The notes: generated by a model not told the origin, from the sequence alone. A DNA stretch of 34,886 nt from Spirochaetota bacterium (GCA_020049045.1 JAIFLN010000085.1:1-34886), one strand, 5' to 3'. Counted from the stretch's first letter, positions 8,530-16,402 are shown. Numbers and translations are program-made.

Positions 8530-9004
8530 GGCCGCTCTTTCCGCCGGTTTTTGAAACCAGCTCAACACAACGGATGACAATGGCATGACTGAGGGCTTTG
8601 GTCATGTCGTAGAGGGTGAGCGCCGCCACCGATGCCCCGGTCAGTGCTTCCATCTCGACCCCTGTTTTGTGGGTGGTCTTCACCGTGCACAATACTTCGA
8701 CCTCATGGTCGCCGCACACTTCACAAGTGAGCGAAATACCATCGATAGGGAGGGGGTGGCACATGGGAATCAGTTCCCAGGTGCGTTTGGCTGCCTGGAT
8801 GCCGGCCACCACGGCGGTGGCAAAAATCGGGCCCTTGGAACCGACCAAGTCGTTCTGCCCTGGGCCGGCCCCCTGTTTCAGCTGTTCGAAGACTTCAGGG
8901 GGAAAGTCGACCACGGCCCGCGCCGTGGCGGTGCGCCGGGTGACGGCCTTGCCGCCCACGTCGACCATGGTAGGCAGTCCCTTTTCGTCCACATGGCTCA
9001 GCAT
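8519..9004 (-). CDS. moaC: Cyclic pyranopterin monophosphate synthase MoaC
   Basis: 161 residues. Family blocks are MVDVGGKAVTRRTATARAVV, KGPIFATAVVAGIQAAKRT, the active-site region LIPMCHPLPIDGI and VEMEALTGASVAALTLYDM. By family it converts the MoaA product (3',8-cyclo-7,8-dihydro-GTP) to cyclic pyranopterin monophosphate, the first stable Moco intermediate. The frame opens earlier at a TTG (9022). ATG 9004 is preceded by GGGAGG at five bases and follows the moaA stop by one base (TGAGATG), so it is the true start. Confidence 0.95.
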   Translation of the reverse strand: MLSHVDEKGLPTMVDVGGKAVTRRTATARAVVDFPPEVFEQLKQGAGPGQNDLVGSKGPIFATAVVAGIQAAKRTWELIPMCHPLPIDGISLTCEVCGDHEVEVLCTVKTTHKTGVEMEALTGASVAALTLYDMTKALSHAIVIRCVELVSKTGGKSGHGA

Positions 9005-9005
9005 C

Positions 9006-10001
9006 TCATCCTCCCACCGCAAACATTTCGATCCGCTTGCCCGACCCGTCGGTGCGCAGTTCCGAGTAGCGGTCGGAGCGGCCTGTCCAAAGCGTTCGCA
9101 GCAACGCTGTCATTTCTCCGAGGTCGGCACCGGCCCGCAAGGGTGTGCGCAGGTCGTGACCCACCGCTGAAAACAAGCAGGTGTAGAGCCGGCCATCGGC
9201 CCCTAGGCGCACCCGGCTGCAGTCACCGCAAAAGGGTCTGCTGATCGAGTTGATGAAGCCGACTTCTCCCTGACCGTCGGCCCAGGCCCAGCGTTCGCTG
9301 GTTTCGCCCGGGTGGTGTTTGGCCACAGGGGTGAGGGTTCCCAAGGCACGCAAACGGGCCAGAACCTCGTCACCGGTGACCACCTGTTCGCGGCTCCAGC
9401 GGTTGAGGGTTCCCACATCCATGAATTCGATGAAGCGGAGCCTGAACCCCGGACGGCGGAAGAACCGGGCCAGGGGCTCGATCTGGTCGTCATTCTTTCC
9501 CTTCAGCAACACCGTGTTGAGCTTCACCGCACCGAAGGCCTGGTGGGCCGCCTCAATGGCCTCGACAATGGTTTCGAGCCGGTGACCGTTCCCCGTCAGC
9601 TCGGAAAACTGATCGGGGTCAAGCGAGTCGATGGATATGGTGACCGAGTCCAGCCGGGCCGCCACAAGGCGGTGCAACAGCGCTTTGAGATGAAGTCCAT
9701 TGGTAATGAGACCCACCTCAAGGGAGGGAAAGCGGGTTTTTAACTCCAAGATGAGTTCGGGAAGCAGTGAACGCATCAGCGGTTCTCCGCCGGTGAGTTT
9801 CACCTTTTTCAGGCCCAGAGAGACCGCAGCCTCGACCACGCGGCCTATTTCGTCAAAGGTGAGAAGCTGTGACCCCTTCACAAAGGGAAAGTCGGCGGGG
9901 AAGGCCTCGGCGGGCATGCAGTAGGTGCACCGGAAATTGCAGTTGTCGGTGACCGATATCCGCAGGTCGCGCAACGGGCGTCCCAACAGGTCGTAAGCCA
10001 T
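9006..10001 (-). CDS. moaA: GTP 3',8-cyclase MoaA, radical SAM
   Basis: 331 residues. The radical-SAM cluster motif is C21, C25, C28 in DNCNFRCTYCMPAEAF. The second 4Fe-4S cluster is in RPFCGDCSRVRLGADGRLYTC near the C-terminus, and the protein ends in Gly-Gly (FAVGG), needed for activity in studied homologues. KLTGGEPLMR and SIDSLDP are further family blocks. By family it rearranges GTP in the first committed step of Moco synthesis and is oxygen sensitive. The start is uncertain. ATG 10001 (MAYDLLGRPLRDLR) matches family N-termini but lacks a strong Shine-Dalgarno. A GTG at 10016 overlaps the histidine-kinase stop as GTGA. Coupling with the kinase gene is likely either way. Confidence 0.93.
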   Translation of the reverse strand: MAYDLLGRPLRDLRISVTDNCNFRCTYCMPAEAFPADFPFVKGSQLLTFDEIGRVVEAAVSLGLKKVKLTGGEPLMRSLLPELILELKTRFPSLEVGLITNGLHLKALLHRLVAARLDSVTISIDSLDPDQFSELTGNGHRLETIVEAIEAAHQAFGAVKLNTVLLKGKNDDQIEPLARFFRRPGFRLRFIEFMDVGTLNRWSREQVVTGDEVLARLRALGTLTPVAKHHPGETSERWAWADGQGEVGFINSISRPFCGDCSRVRLGADGRLYTCLFSAVGHDLRTPLRAGADLGEMTALLRTLWTGRSDRYSELRTDGSGKRIEMFAVGG

Positions 10002-10012
10002 GACCCATTCTA

Positions 10013-11245
10013 TCACAACTCCCCGTCGAGTACGTCGGGAAGGATGAGCTTGAACGTGCTGCCTTGCCCGGGCTTGCTGGTCACTTCCAGTCGTCCGCCC
10101 ATGGTGCGGGCCAAATCGGTGCTGAACTGCAGCCCAAGCCCGCTGCCCGACTCGCCTTCTGTACCGAGTTCGCTGGAAGCCTGTTTCTTTTGGAACAGGG
10201 TGGCCACCTTGGACTTGTCCATTCCCATTCCTTGATCCTCGACGTTGATTACGATGGTCTCTTCGCCGCGCTCAGCCCGCAACGTCACCGGTCTGCCGGG
10301 AGGGGAATACTTCACGGCGTTGGATACAAGGTTTCGGACCACGGTTTCCAACATTCGCTCATCGGTCATCACCGTCAGGGTTTTTGGACACTCCACCACC
10401 AGGGAGATGCCCTTGAGCTTGGCAGTGGCTTCCAGCCAGGCTTGAACGGACTGCAAAGGTCGGACAACGGGAATGCGTTCGCGCAGTGCGGCTACTTCTT
10501 CCATTTGTCCCCGCACCCATCCGAGCACATTCTCGAGCAGGTTGTAGGTCCGCAGCGCCGCCTGGCGGCTTTCCAGCAGAATTGCATGACGGTCGGATTC
10601 TTCCAGCGGCTGGTCGCAGGCAAAGCCCAACATGACACTCAGGTTGCCGATCGGCCCCCGCAGGTCGTGAGCCAGAATGGTGAACAAGCGGTCCTTGAGG
10701 TCGTTTTGGGCACGGTATTTTTCTGTCAGCTCGGCGAACTGCAACCGCTGGATCAAGGTGCTTACCGTTCTTCCGTACAGTGACAGAACCTCACGCTGAA
10801 GAGAGCTTAAAGGCTGATGACGAAAGGCGTTGTCTACAGACAGCCAGCCCAGTACCCTCTCACCATCCAGCAAGACCACCATGGCGTTCCAACCTAACGC
10901 CACTGTTTCGTCCCAGTAGCGCAGGGTGCAGTCCTCCCAGACTTTGATGCGGTCAGGTTGGGCCAGGGCCTCATCGAGGGAAGCGTGTCCTTCGGTGATC
11001 AGGGAATGGTAAGCCGACTCGTTGACCACCAGACCGTCTCGGTCTGTCCCCCAGGTGCCCTGCATTTCTTTGGTGAGCGGATTGTAGCTGATCAGAGCAG
11101 CACGGTCGAATCCCAAGGGTGAAAGCAAACCCTGCACCGACTGGCGGTACAGTTCGTTGAGATTGGCAGCCTTGGACAGGCTCAGGGACAGTTCGTGGAC
11201 CCAGCGTACCAGGTCGGCACCGTTGCTCATACCTTCAGTGTACAT
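10013..11245 (-). CDS. Sensor histidine kinase, GAF-type N-terminus, soluble
   Basis: 410 residues with no membrane segment. Residues 12-165 look like a GAF-type sensor. A HisKA segment carries the phosphorylated H193 in FTILAHDLRGPIGN. The HATPase domain has the N box VVRNLVSNAVKYS, G1 VEDQGMGMD and G2 GSGLGLQFS. By family it autophosphorylates on the histidine and passes phosphate to a response regulator, but no regulator gene is adjacent. It sits between a DMT transporter (3-base gap) and moaA (overlap). It is thus embedded in the molybdopterin run, which is an unusual place. The signal is unknown; a redox or metal cue is only a guess. The start could be 11245 or ATG 11230. Confidence 0.88.
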   Translation of the reverse strand: MYTEGMSNGADLVRWVHELSLSLSKAANLNELYRQSVQGLLSPLGFDRAALISYNPLTKEMQGTWGTDRDGLVVNESAYHSLITEGHASLDEALAQPDRIKVWEDCTLRYWDETVALGWNAMVVLLDGERVLGWLSVDNAFRHQPLSSLQREVLSLYGRTVSTLIQRLQFAELTEKYRAQNDLKDRLFTILAHDLRGPIGNLSVMLGFACDQPLEESDRHAILLESRQAALRTYNLLENVLGWVRGQMEEVAALRERIPVVRPLQSVQAWLEATAKLKGISLVVECPKTLTVMTDERMLETVVRNLVSNAVKYSPPGRPVTLRAERGEETIVINVEDQGMGMDKSKVATLFQKKQASSELGTEGESGSGLGLQFSTDLARTMGGRLEVTSKPGQGSTFKLILPDVLDGEL

Positions 11246-11248
11246 GGT

Positions 11249-12157
11249 TTAGTCACCGTTCGCCAATTTTTTATGCCCATAAAGACTGTGGACTGCCATC
11301 CCCGTGATGACCAGGGCCAGTCCCGCCAGCGACAGCGGATCGGGCCACAGAGCTCCCAGCAGAAGCATTTCACCGGCAAGACTGAAGAGAACCTCTCCGG
11401 CCTGGGTGGCTTCGACGGCCCCCAGTCTGACCGGGTCGCCACGGACCAGGTCGGTGGCCTGAAAGAACAGCAGCGTGGCGATGACTCCGGAAAAGACTGC
11501 CACCAGAAGACTTTGCATGGTTTGCTCGGCGGAGGGAACCTGTCCTTGAAGCAAGGCCGTCAGCGCCAAGATGGCCCAGAAGGGCAGGCTGAGCAGGGTC
11601 ATGGCGGCCACCCGCTGCACCGTGTTGAGACGACCTCCTGCCAGAGCCATGATTTTTCGGTTTCCCAGCGGGTAGGCTATGGCTCCCGCCACGACCAGGA
11701 CCAGCACCTGGAGGGCTGTTGTCAGGTCGGTTTTCATGGCCTGGCCACTTTGAAGCAGGGCCACCCCCACCAGAATCAGACCTGAAAACGCCAGCGTTTT
11801 CCATGGAAATTTTCCTGTGGGGAACAGAAGTGTGCCCGCTACAATGGTCACCTGCCACAGTCCGGCCACCAGCCAACCCTCGCCAAAACTGGCCGCCCAG
11901 CACACAGGGGCATAGAACAGGCCGAAACCCACCGTGCTCCAGCCCCACCAGCGACCCGGAGCACGGCCTACCTCTTTGGCCATCGGTCTCCAGCCGCCGT
12001 TCCAGAACACCAGCACGGCTAGCAGGGGTGCCATAAAGGCAAACCGCAAAACCCCGCTCCAAACCCAAAATCCACCACCCAGATCCATCGATCGGTTGAG
12101 AATAAATGTGAGGCTGAAAAACAAAGAGGCCACCAGGCCAAGAAGAAGGGGCTTCAA
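11249..12157 (-). CDS. DMT/EamA-type membrane transporter
   Basis: 302 residues with about ten hydrophobic helices, built as two repeats of five. The N-terminus is MKPLLLGLVASLFFSLTFIL with an asparagine-arginine pair just after, and the C-terminal repeat ends in GLALVITGMAVHSLYGHKK. It resembles the EmrE-like multidrug-resistance efflux branch of the drug/metabolite transporter superfamily; the substrate cannot be predicted from sequence. The start is a TTG at 12157, ten bases after the mbfA-like stop, without an obvious Shine-Dalgarno. Its place in the run argues for co-expression with the iron exporter and Moco genes, but no functional link is evident. Confidence 0.82.
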   Translation of the reverse strand: MKPLLLGLVASLFFSLTFILNRSMDLGGGFWVWSGVLRFAFMAPLLAVLVFWNGGWRPMAKEVGRAPGRWWGWSTVGFGLFYAPVCWAASFGEGWLVAGLWQVTIVAGTLLFPTGKFPWKTLAFSGLILVGVALLQSGQAMKTDLTTALQVLVLVVAGAIAYPLGNRKIMALAGGRLNTVQRVAAMTLLSLPFWAILALTALLQGQVPSAEQTMQSLLVAVFSGVIATLLFFQATDLVRGDPVRLGAVEATQAGEVLFSLAGEMLLLGALWPDPLSLAGLALVITGMAVHSLYGHKKLANGD

Positions 12158-12167
12158 GGTCGATAGA

Positions 12168-13283
12168 CTACAATGCGACCCCGATCAGGCCCCCGATACC
12201 AAAGGTCACCGCCGCCGCCGCTACCCCGAAGATCACTTGGCGGGCACTGCCCCAAACCCAGTTCAGACCCGTGATCATCGAACTGATGAAGCCCAGCAGG
12301 AACAACCCCACCGCCGAAGCCAGGGCGCTGACGGCCAGTCCCTCCCATCCGGTCAGGAAGAAGTAAGGGAACACCGGAATGATGCCGCCGATCACGCACA
12401 GAACAAAACTGGTGAAGGCAGCCTCCCAAGCCGACCCTCCCAGTTCCTGTGGATCAATGGACAGTTCCTCGCGGGCCAGGGTGTCCAAGGTCGCGGCTTT
12501 GTCGAGGAAAATCTGGTTGGCCATCTGCTCGGCCTGGGCGCGTCCCACCCCCTTGGCCTGGTAAATCAAAATCAGCTCCTCTTTTTCCTCTTCGGGGGCT
12601 TCCTCGAGTTCTTGCGCCTCGATGCGAAGCTGGTTCTCGTACAGTTCCCGGGCATTCTGCACCGAAAGCCACTCGCCCAGCGCCATTGACAAAGCACAGG
12701 CCAAAAGCCCCGCCACCCCCGTCACCAAAATGATAGGACCTGCCACTCCTGCACCGGCTACACCCATCACAATGCAAAACACACTCACCAAGCCGTCGTT
12801 GGCCCCCAGCACCCCGGCCCGCAGGGCGTTGCCCCCCGTGCGGTGGCGGCCTTCAAAGCGGGCCACCTCGGAACCCTCCAGCCCCGAACCGCTGCGTGCC
12901 AGGTAGCTGAACACGCGGGCGTGGCTGTTTTCGTCGCGCACCAGACCCGGAATTTCCGCCTCGGTCTGACCCGCGTATTCGCCGGCAGCACCTTTTTCAA
13001 TCGATGCGATCAACGGAATCACCGAACCCGCTCCCAGCCGTTTGGCCAGCAACGCTAGAATTTTGGTCTTCAAACCGGGCTTGAACACCCCGGGGTCGCT
13101 GCCGCTCTCGCTCAGCTTGCCTGCCCACAGGGCCACATGCTTTTCCTCGTTGTCGGCCAGCTTTCCATACACTTCTTTTAACTGCGGATTCTCTTCTGTA
13201 GTCCCCAGACGACGGTACAAGTACACCGCCTCGCTCTCTGCCTGCCAATTTGCCTGATACCGGCGCTTATCTTGTTTGTTCAT
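12168..13283 (-). CDS. mbfA: Ferritin-like domain fused to VIT1/CCC1 iron (manganese) transporter, MbfA-like
   Basis: About 371 residues. Residues 1-135 form an erythrin/ferritin-like helical domain with two ExxH diiron motifs (E46-H49 and E118-H121) and a further glutamate at about E18. Residues 150-371 form a VIT1 domain: GGNALRAGVLGANDGLVSVF, several hydrophobic helices, and a charged loop rich in glutamate between helices 2 and 3. This architecture matches MbfA, the membrane-bound ferritin shown in alphaproteobacteria to export iron and protect against peroxide. By inference it exports Fe2+ or Mn2+ from the cytoplasm. The start is ATG 13283, or a GTG six bases earlier; neither has a good Shine-Dalgarno. 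It heads the minus-strand run leading into the Moco genes and lies about 50 bases after vapC. Confidence 0.88.
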   Translation of the reverse strand: MNKQDKRRYQANWQAESEAVYLYRRLGTTEENPQLKEVYGKLADNEEKHVALWAGKLSESGSDPGVFKPGLKTKILALLAKRLGAGSVIPLIASIEKGAAGEYAGQTEAEIPGLVRDENSHARVFSYLARSGSGLEGSEVARFEGRHRTGGNALRAGVLGANDGLVSVFCIVMGVAGAGVAGPIILVTGVAGLLACALSMALGEWLSVQNARELYENQLRIEAQELEEAPEEEKEELILIYQAKGVGRAQAEQMANQIFLDKAATLDTLAREELSIDPQELGGSAWEAAFTSFVLCVIGGIIPVFPYFFLTGWEGLAVSALASAVGLFLLGFISSMITGLNWVWGSARQVIFGVAAAAVTFGIGGLIGVAL

Positions 13284-13332
13284 GCGCACAGGGTACCGGG
13301 AACAGACAAAGGAGGGAAGGGGGAGGCAACCG

Positions 13333-13710
13333 CTACCCGACCAGCGTCAAACCGCCCGGGACAAACTTGGTGAAATCGCGGAGGTTCGAGCTGGCCAGGG
13401 TGATATCCGCCTCAAGGGCCGTACCAGCAATCAGCGAATCGACCCGCAGGGAGCGTTGCCGGCCAACCTGGTTCCACAAACGGGCCGACGCCTCGGCGCC
13501 GCTTTCGGTCAGCGGTACAATTCCACCCCGCAGCAGCGACCGCACCAGCGAGATCTCCTCGGAATCGACCGGACCGCAGAGGAACTCGTACCAGCTGATG
13601 GCGGCCGTGCACAGCACTTCGCCGGAACCCACCCACTGCCGGACCCGCAACGCTTCCGGAGTCCCAGGAATCAGGAGCTGGATCAGATAGTTCGTGTCGA
13701 CCAGAATCAC
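13333..13710 (-). CDS. vapC: PIN-domain toxin VapC
   Basis: 125 residues, typical VapC size. The PIN-domain acidic residues are D5 in MILVDTNYLI, E42 in ISWYEF, D91 in RVDSLIAGTA and D112 in SSNLRDF, so the Mg2+-dependent ribonuclease site looks intact. By family it cleaves tRNA or rRNA when freed from its antitoxin. The start is GTG 13710, overlapping the antitoxin stop as GTGA, the usual coupling in this type II toxin-antitoxin pair. Confidence 0.92.
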   Translation of the reverse strand: MILVDTNYLIQLLIPGTPEALRVRQWVGSGEVLCTAAISWYEFLCGPVDSEEISLVRSLLRGGIVPLTESGAEASARLWNQVGRQRSLRVDSLIAGTALEADITLASSNLRDFTKFVPGGLTLVG

Positions 13711-13979
13711 GAGGGGAAACTCTCCCGGCCCCAGTCGTCCCTATCCTCGGACCACTGTTTCAAGTAGCCCTCCGCCTTTTCCGCCGCCAAACCGCCTTTG
13801 CTATGGTAGTCCTCAAGCGCTTGGAGCGCGGTGTCTTCGTACGGGAGTTTCTCGGCAGCCTCAAGGGCGCGGCGGATGACTTCAGCCTGCGACACCCTCC
13901 AGCGTTTGGAAAGGGCACGCAATCGGCTTATGGCGAGTTCATCAAGAGAGAACGTGGTGCGATGCATGATCGATGTCAT
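13707..13979 (-). CDS. vapB: Ribbon-helix-helix antitoxin (VapB/CopG type)
   Basis: 90 residues. The N-terminus MHRTTFSLDELAISRLRALS followed by WRVSQAEVIRRALEAAE is a ribbon-helix-helix DNA-binding fold. The acidic, tryptophan-containing C-terminus (LKQWSEDRDDWGRES) is the expected toxin-binding tail. By family it neutralises VapC and represses its own promoter, and a palindrome overlapping the -10 element fits that. The promoter puts transcription start at about 13981, so ATG 13979 would be leaderless. An ATG at 13967 is the alternative; no Shine-Dalgarno supports either. Confidence 0.85.
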   Translation of the reverse strand: MTSIMHRTTFSLDELAISRLRALSKRWRVSQAEVIRRALEAAEKLPYEDTALQALEDYHSKGGLAAEKAEGYLKQWSEDRDDWGRESFPS

Positions 13980-14014
13980 ACCATCACGGTATAGCATCAC
14001 TATGGATTCGTCAA
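13978..14014 (-). promoter_or_regulatory. vapBC promoter with overlapping palindromic operator
   Basis: On the minus strand, -35 TTGACG (14014-14009) and -10 TATACC (13993-13988) are 15 bases apart. A perfect palindrome, ATACC-ATCAC-GGTAT (13978-13992), covers the -10. It is a natural site for the ribbon-helix-helix antitoxin or the VapBC complex. Confidence 0.55.
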
Positions 14015-14086
14015 GTGGAACCTGGTCTGCTCAAGCAAAACCTCGCCAACCTCTGTCAGGGAAGGTATAATGGAGAGATGAGGAAT

Positions 14087-14689
14087 ATGGGACTTCCTGT
14101 TCGTAAATTTGACCAGCACTATACCTATCGCGACTACCGTCAATGGGACGACGAGGAGCGATGGGAACTCATCAGCGGCGTGGCCTACAATATGAGCCCC
14201 GCACCGAGGATTCCGCATCAAGGGATTTCTGGCGAAATTTACCGGCAGTTGGCGAACTTCTTGAAGGGTAAACCCTGCAAAGCGTTCAACGCTGCCGTGG
14301 ATGTATTCTTTCCACCGTTGCGTGAAATGGATGAGGACGAGGTTGATACGGTGGTGCAGCCCGATGTGCTTGTTGTCTGCGACAAGACAAAAATTCGGCA
14401 CAACGGAATTTGGGGTGCGCCCGACCTGGTGGTCGAGATTCTGAGCAAGTCGACCAGCCGCAAGGACCAACATGAAAAGTTCGACCTGTACGAGCGAACA
14501 GGCGTGCGCGAATACTGGATTGTCGACCCCAACGGTCAATGGATACAGCAATATCTGCGCGAGCCAAGCGGCAAGTTCGGTGTCGAGGTCACCTTTGAAA
14601 AGACAGGCAAGCTGGCCAGCTCAGTGCTTCCGGGGTTCGAGCTCGACGTAGACGAAGTGTTTTTGGCTGGTGAACTGCCCGCGCCGTGA
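14087..14689 (+). CDS. Uma2-family (DUF820) putative restriction-fold nuclease
   Basis: 200 residues. The PD-(D/E)xK-like core is visible: WELISGVAYNMSPAP, VQPDVLVVCDKTKI, GAPDLVVEILSKSTSRKD, then KFDLYERTGVREYWIVDP. These are the standard Uma2 blocks. The family is widespread, often near mobile or stress genes, and its function is mostly unproven; DNA cleavage is inferred from fold. The open frame starts at 13973. ATG 14087 is preferred because GGAGAG lies nine bases upstream and the family N-terminus follows (ATG 14078 is the alternative). A perfect TATAAT at 14066-14071 is a possible -10 without a clear -35. It lies between two toxin-antitoxin pairs and converges with hicB. Confidence 0.85.
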   Translation: MGLPVRKFDQHYTYRDYRQWDDEERWELISGVAYNMSPAPRIPHQGISGEIYRQLANFLKGKPCKAFNAAVDVFFPPLREMDEDEVDTVVQPDVLVVCDKTKIRHNGIWGAPDLVVEILSKSTSRKDQHEKFDLYERTGVREYWIVDPNGQWIQQYLREPSGKFGVEVTFEKTGKLASSVLPGFELDVDEVFLAGELPAP

Positions 14690-14712
14690 ACTGCTGAGTG
14701 AGGGGGAACCCT

Positions 14713-15108
14713 TCAAACCCCCACGCGTTGCTTCAAGGCCTCCTGCAGCACTTGGGAGAAATTCACGTTGTGGCGTTCAGCTTCCTCATTGAGCCAGTAA
14801 GGGATAGTCAGGGTTTTTTTAACAGAGCGGTTGCGGATTTCATCCCTGACCATGTCTGGTCTGCCTTCAATGGGAACGATGAAGCTACCGGCCTCTTGGG
14901 GAACCGCTTCGATGGCGGAAGGTGCTGGGATGGTATCCTTGTCTTCCAGAAGTCCAAACAGATGTAATCCCAAGGCTTCACGCGCCATGTTGAGTGCATC
15001 TTCTAGGTCATCACCGGTAGAAAAGCAACCGGGCAAGTCCGGAAACTCGATCCCATAGGACCCAGACTCGGCTCGGTGAAAGTAGGCTGGATACAAATAG
15101 GTCTTCAT
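14713..15108 (-). CDS. hicB: HicB-family antitoxin
   Basis: 131 residues. The N-terminal HicB fold is AYFHRAESGSYGIEFPDLPG followed by CFSTGDDLEDALNMAREAL. The C-terminal 45 residues (VKKTLTIPYWLNEEAERHNV and FSQVLQEAL) form a ribbon-helix-helix DNA-binding domain. By family it binds HicA and autoregulates the pair. The start is ATG 15108, with GGAGG seven bases upstream, two bases after the hicA stop. A perfect inverted repeat at the hicA promoter is its likely operator. Confidence 0.93.
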   Translation of the reverse strand: MKTYLYPAYFHRAESGSYGIEFPDLPGCFSTGDDLEDALNMAREALGLHLFGLLEDKDTIPAPSAIEAVPQEAGSFIVPIEGRPDMVRDEIRNRSVKKTLTIPYWLNEEAERHNVNFSQVLQEALKQRVGV

Positions 15109-15109
15109 G

Positions 15110-15310
15110 TCAGTCCTCCAATGGGATTCCGGCTTGTCGGAAGATACTTTTAACGGTCTTGATAGGAACATCTTTCTTGGGGTGAGCCACTGTCACTTTG
15201 CCCTGTTTACTGGGGTGAATCAGCTGAACATGCGATCCAACCTGATGCTTGAAAAACCAACCATCGGCAAACAGGACCTTCAGGATGTCTTTCGATGACC
15301 AACTCTTCAC
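15110..15310 (-). CDS. hicA: HicA-family mRNA interferase toxin
   Basis: 66 residues, the double-stranded-RNA-binding-like HicA fold. It reads SSKDILKVLFADGWFFKHQV, then GSHVQLIHP with the catalytic histidine, VTVAHPKKDVPIKTVKSI and FRQAG. By family it degrades mRNA and tmRNA when HicB is lost. The frame is open upstream to 15550, but homology begins at VKSWSSKD. GTG 15310 sits at the expected transcription start of a strong promoter and has no Shine-Dalgarno, so a leaderless GTG start is my best reading. Confidence 0.9.
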   Translation of the reverse strand: MKSWSSKDILKVLFADGWFFKHQVGSHVQLIHPSKQGKVTVAHPKKDVPIKTVKSIFRQAGIPLED

Positions 15311-15316
15311 AAGATA

Positions 15317-15345
15317 AATATGACACGTGTAAATATACGTGTCAA
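15317..15345 (-). promoter_or_regulatory. hicAB promoter with perfect inverted-repeat operator
   Basis: On the minus strand, a consensus -35 TTGACA (15345-15340), a 17-base spacer and -10 CATATT (15322-15317). A perfect inverted repeat, TGACACGT (15321-15328), eight bases, ACGTGTCA (15337-15344), spans from the -35 to the -10. HicB binding there would block RNA polymerase directly. Confidence 0.7.
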
Positions 15346-15388
15346 TGAATTTCCAAAAAAAATGCTGAACCCTCTCTTTCCCTACGGC

Positions 15389-15435
15389 AACCTCACCGGC
15401 GAATACAGCACCCGGGTCATAAAGATGGTGTCGAC
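15389..15435 (-). repeat. Remnant of a second NIPSNAP gene 3' end, related to 16369-16415
   Basis: Read on the minus strand this encodes VDTIFMTRVLYSPVR, closely matching the end of the NIPSNAP protein (VETIFMNRVPYSPVK). About 39 of 45 aligned bases match 16371-16415 in the same orientation, 980 bases away. The stop codon of the DnaQ-like remnant lies inside it in another frame. It looks like the left edge of a rearrangement. Confidence 0.7.
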
Positions 15436-15896
15436 TGTAGCTGCGCTTCGATGTTCTGCGTGGCTGGACGATGTTGGTTTGGAACTTTCCCCTGTCGTCC
15501 CGCTTCGAGGTACAGTCTTGCGCATGCCATAGCGTCCTCAAGGGCGTCATGATGGTTTTTTAGCGGGATTCCCAAGTCGCGGCAACAGGAATCGAGGCTG
15601 TGGCCCCATATCCTGTAGGTGCATTGGGTCTCATAGGCAACGGGTTCCAAACCATAGAACTCCAGCGCCTGGTCGAGACAGGATCGATCAAACGAAACGT
15701 TGTGGGCGACAACGGTCTGTCCCTCGATCCAATGACGCCAGATAGTCCACGAAGCCGGAAAGTCCGGTGCTTCAGCGGTCATCTCTGCACCGATGCCATG
15801 GATCTGGTCTGTGAAGCGAGCCCAATACTTGTTCTCTGGGGGCTTAATGAAAGACTTGTAGGAATCGACGATCTTTCCATCGACAACCCGTAGTCC
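15417..15896 (-). pseudogene. 5'-truncated DnaQ-like 3'-5' exonuclease
   Basis: The reverse strand reads GLRVVDGKIVDSYKSFIKPP and so on to a stop at 15417. ExoII (AHNVSFDRSCL, the NxxxD motif) and ExoIII (HHDALEDAMA, the HxAxxD-like motif) are present. The N-terminal strand with the ExoI DxE motif, which should lie about 15 residues upstream of GLRVVDG, is missing. In its place is the DUF262 remnant on the other strand. The only ordinary start is an internal ATG at 15782, which would drop more of the fold. The last residues (about 15 codons) run into the NIPSNAP remnant. By family it would have been an RNase-T or PolIII-epsilon-like exonuclease; without ExoI it should be inactive. Confidence 0.75.
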
Positions 15897-16402
15897 TCGA
15901 TTACGACAAATTTTATCTCGGTGCGCTGACGTTTGGTCGGAAGGAGAGTTCCAGACCGCTTTCTTACGTGATCGACGGTAAACAGCGGCTCGTCACCGTG
16001 TACCTCTTCCTGCTGGCTCTCTACGTGCATTCCCGGGAACAAGGCTCTATTTATGCAAGACACCTTGCCCGACGTCTCTGGAGCGAAGAGGAGGGGTTGT
16101 TTCGCAATCATCTGAACTGGCCCGAGGTCGAGTCGGCCGTCGGATTTCTTGCGGGTAGAAGTGCCACACCACCCGCTCAGGAATCCCGTCAGGCCAGCCT
16201 TCTTGTAAGTCGGTTTTCTGACATCACCTCGGCAAACCTTTTCGGAGACGAGGAATTTCCCCTCGACGAGTTCATTTCGTGGACTTTGAACAACGTCGGG
16301 TTCTCAGAGACGAATCTTTTTGAAGAGACCCGGGACAGAGAACTTTTCCAGAAAGGTAACGGCCTTACGACTTCACCGGTGAATACGGTACCCGGTTCAT
16401 AA
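15890..16402 (+). pseudogene. Truncated DUF262 (GmrS/DndB-like) fragment
   Basis: The forward frame reads VVLDYDKFYLGALTFGRKES, then YVIDGKQRLVTVYLFLLALY, matching the DUF262 core (the family signature is DGQQRLTT). DUF262 proteins are the nucleotide-dependent half of GmrSD-type modification-dependent restriction. The fragment has no plausible start: homology begins at about 15890, directly against the truncated exonuclease. It ends at about 16353, where the frame runs into the NIPSNAP 3' end and stops at 16402. The DUF262 N-terminus and the HNH-nuclease (DUF1524) half are both absent, so this is a relic of a defence gene. Confidence 0.72.
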
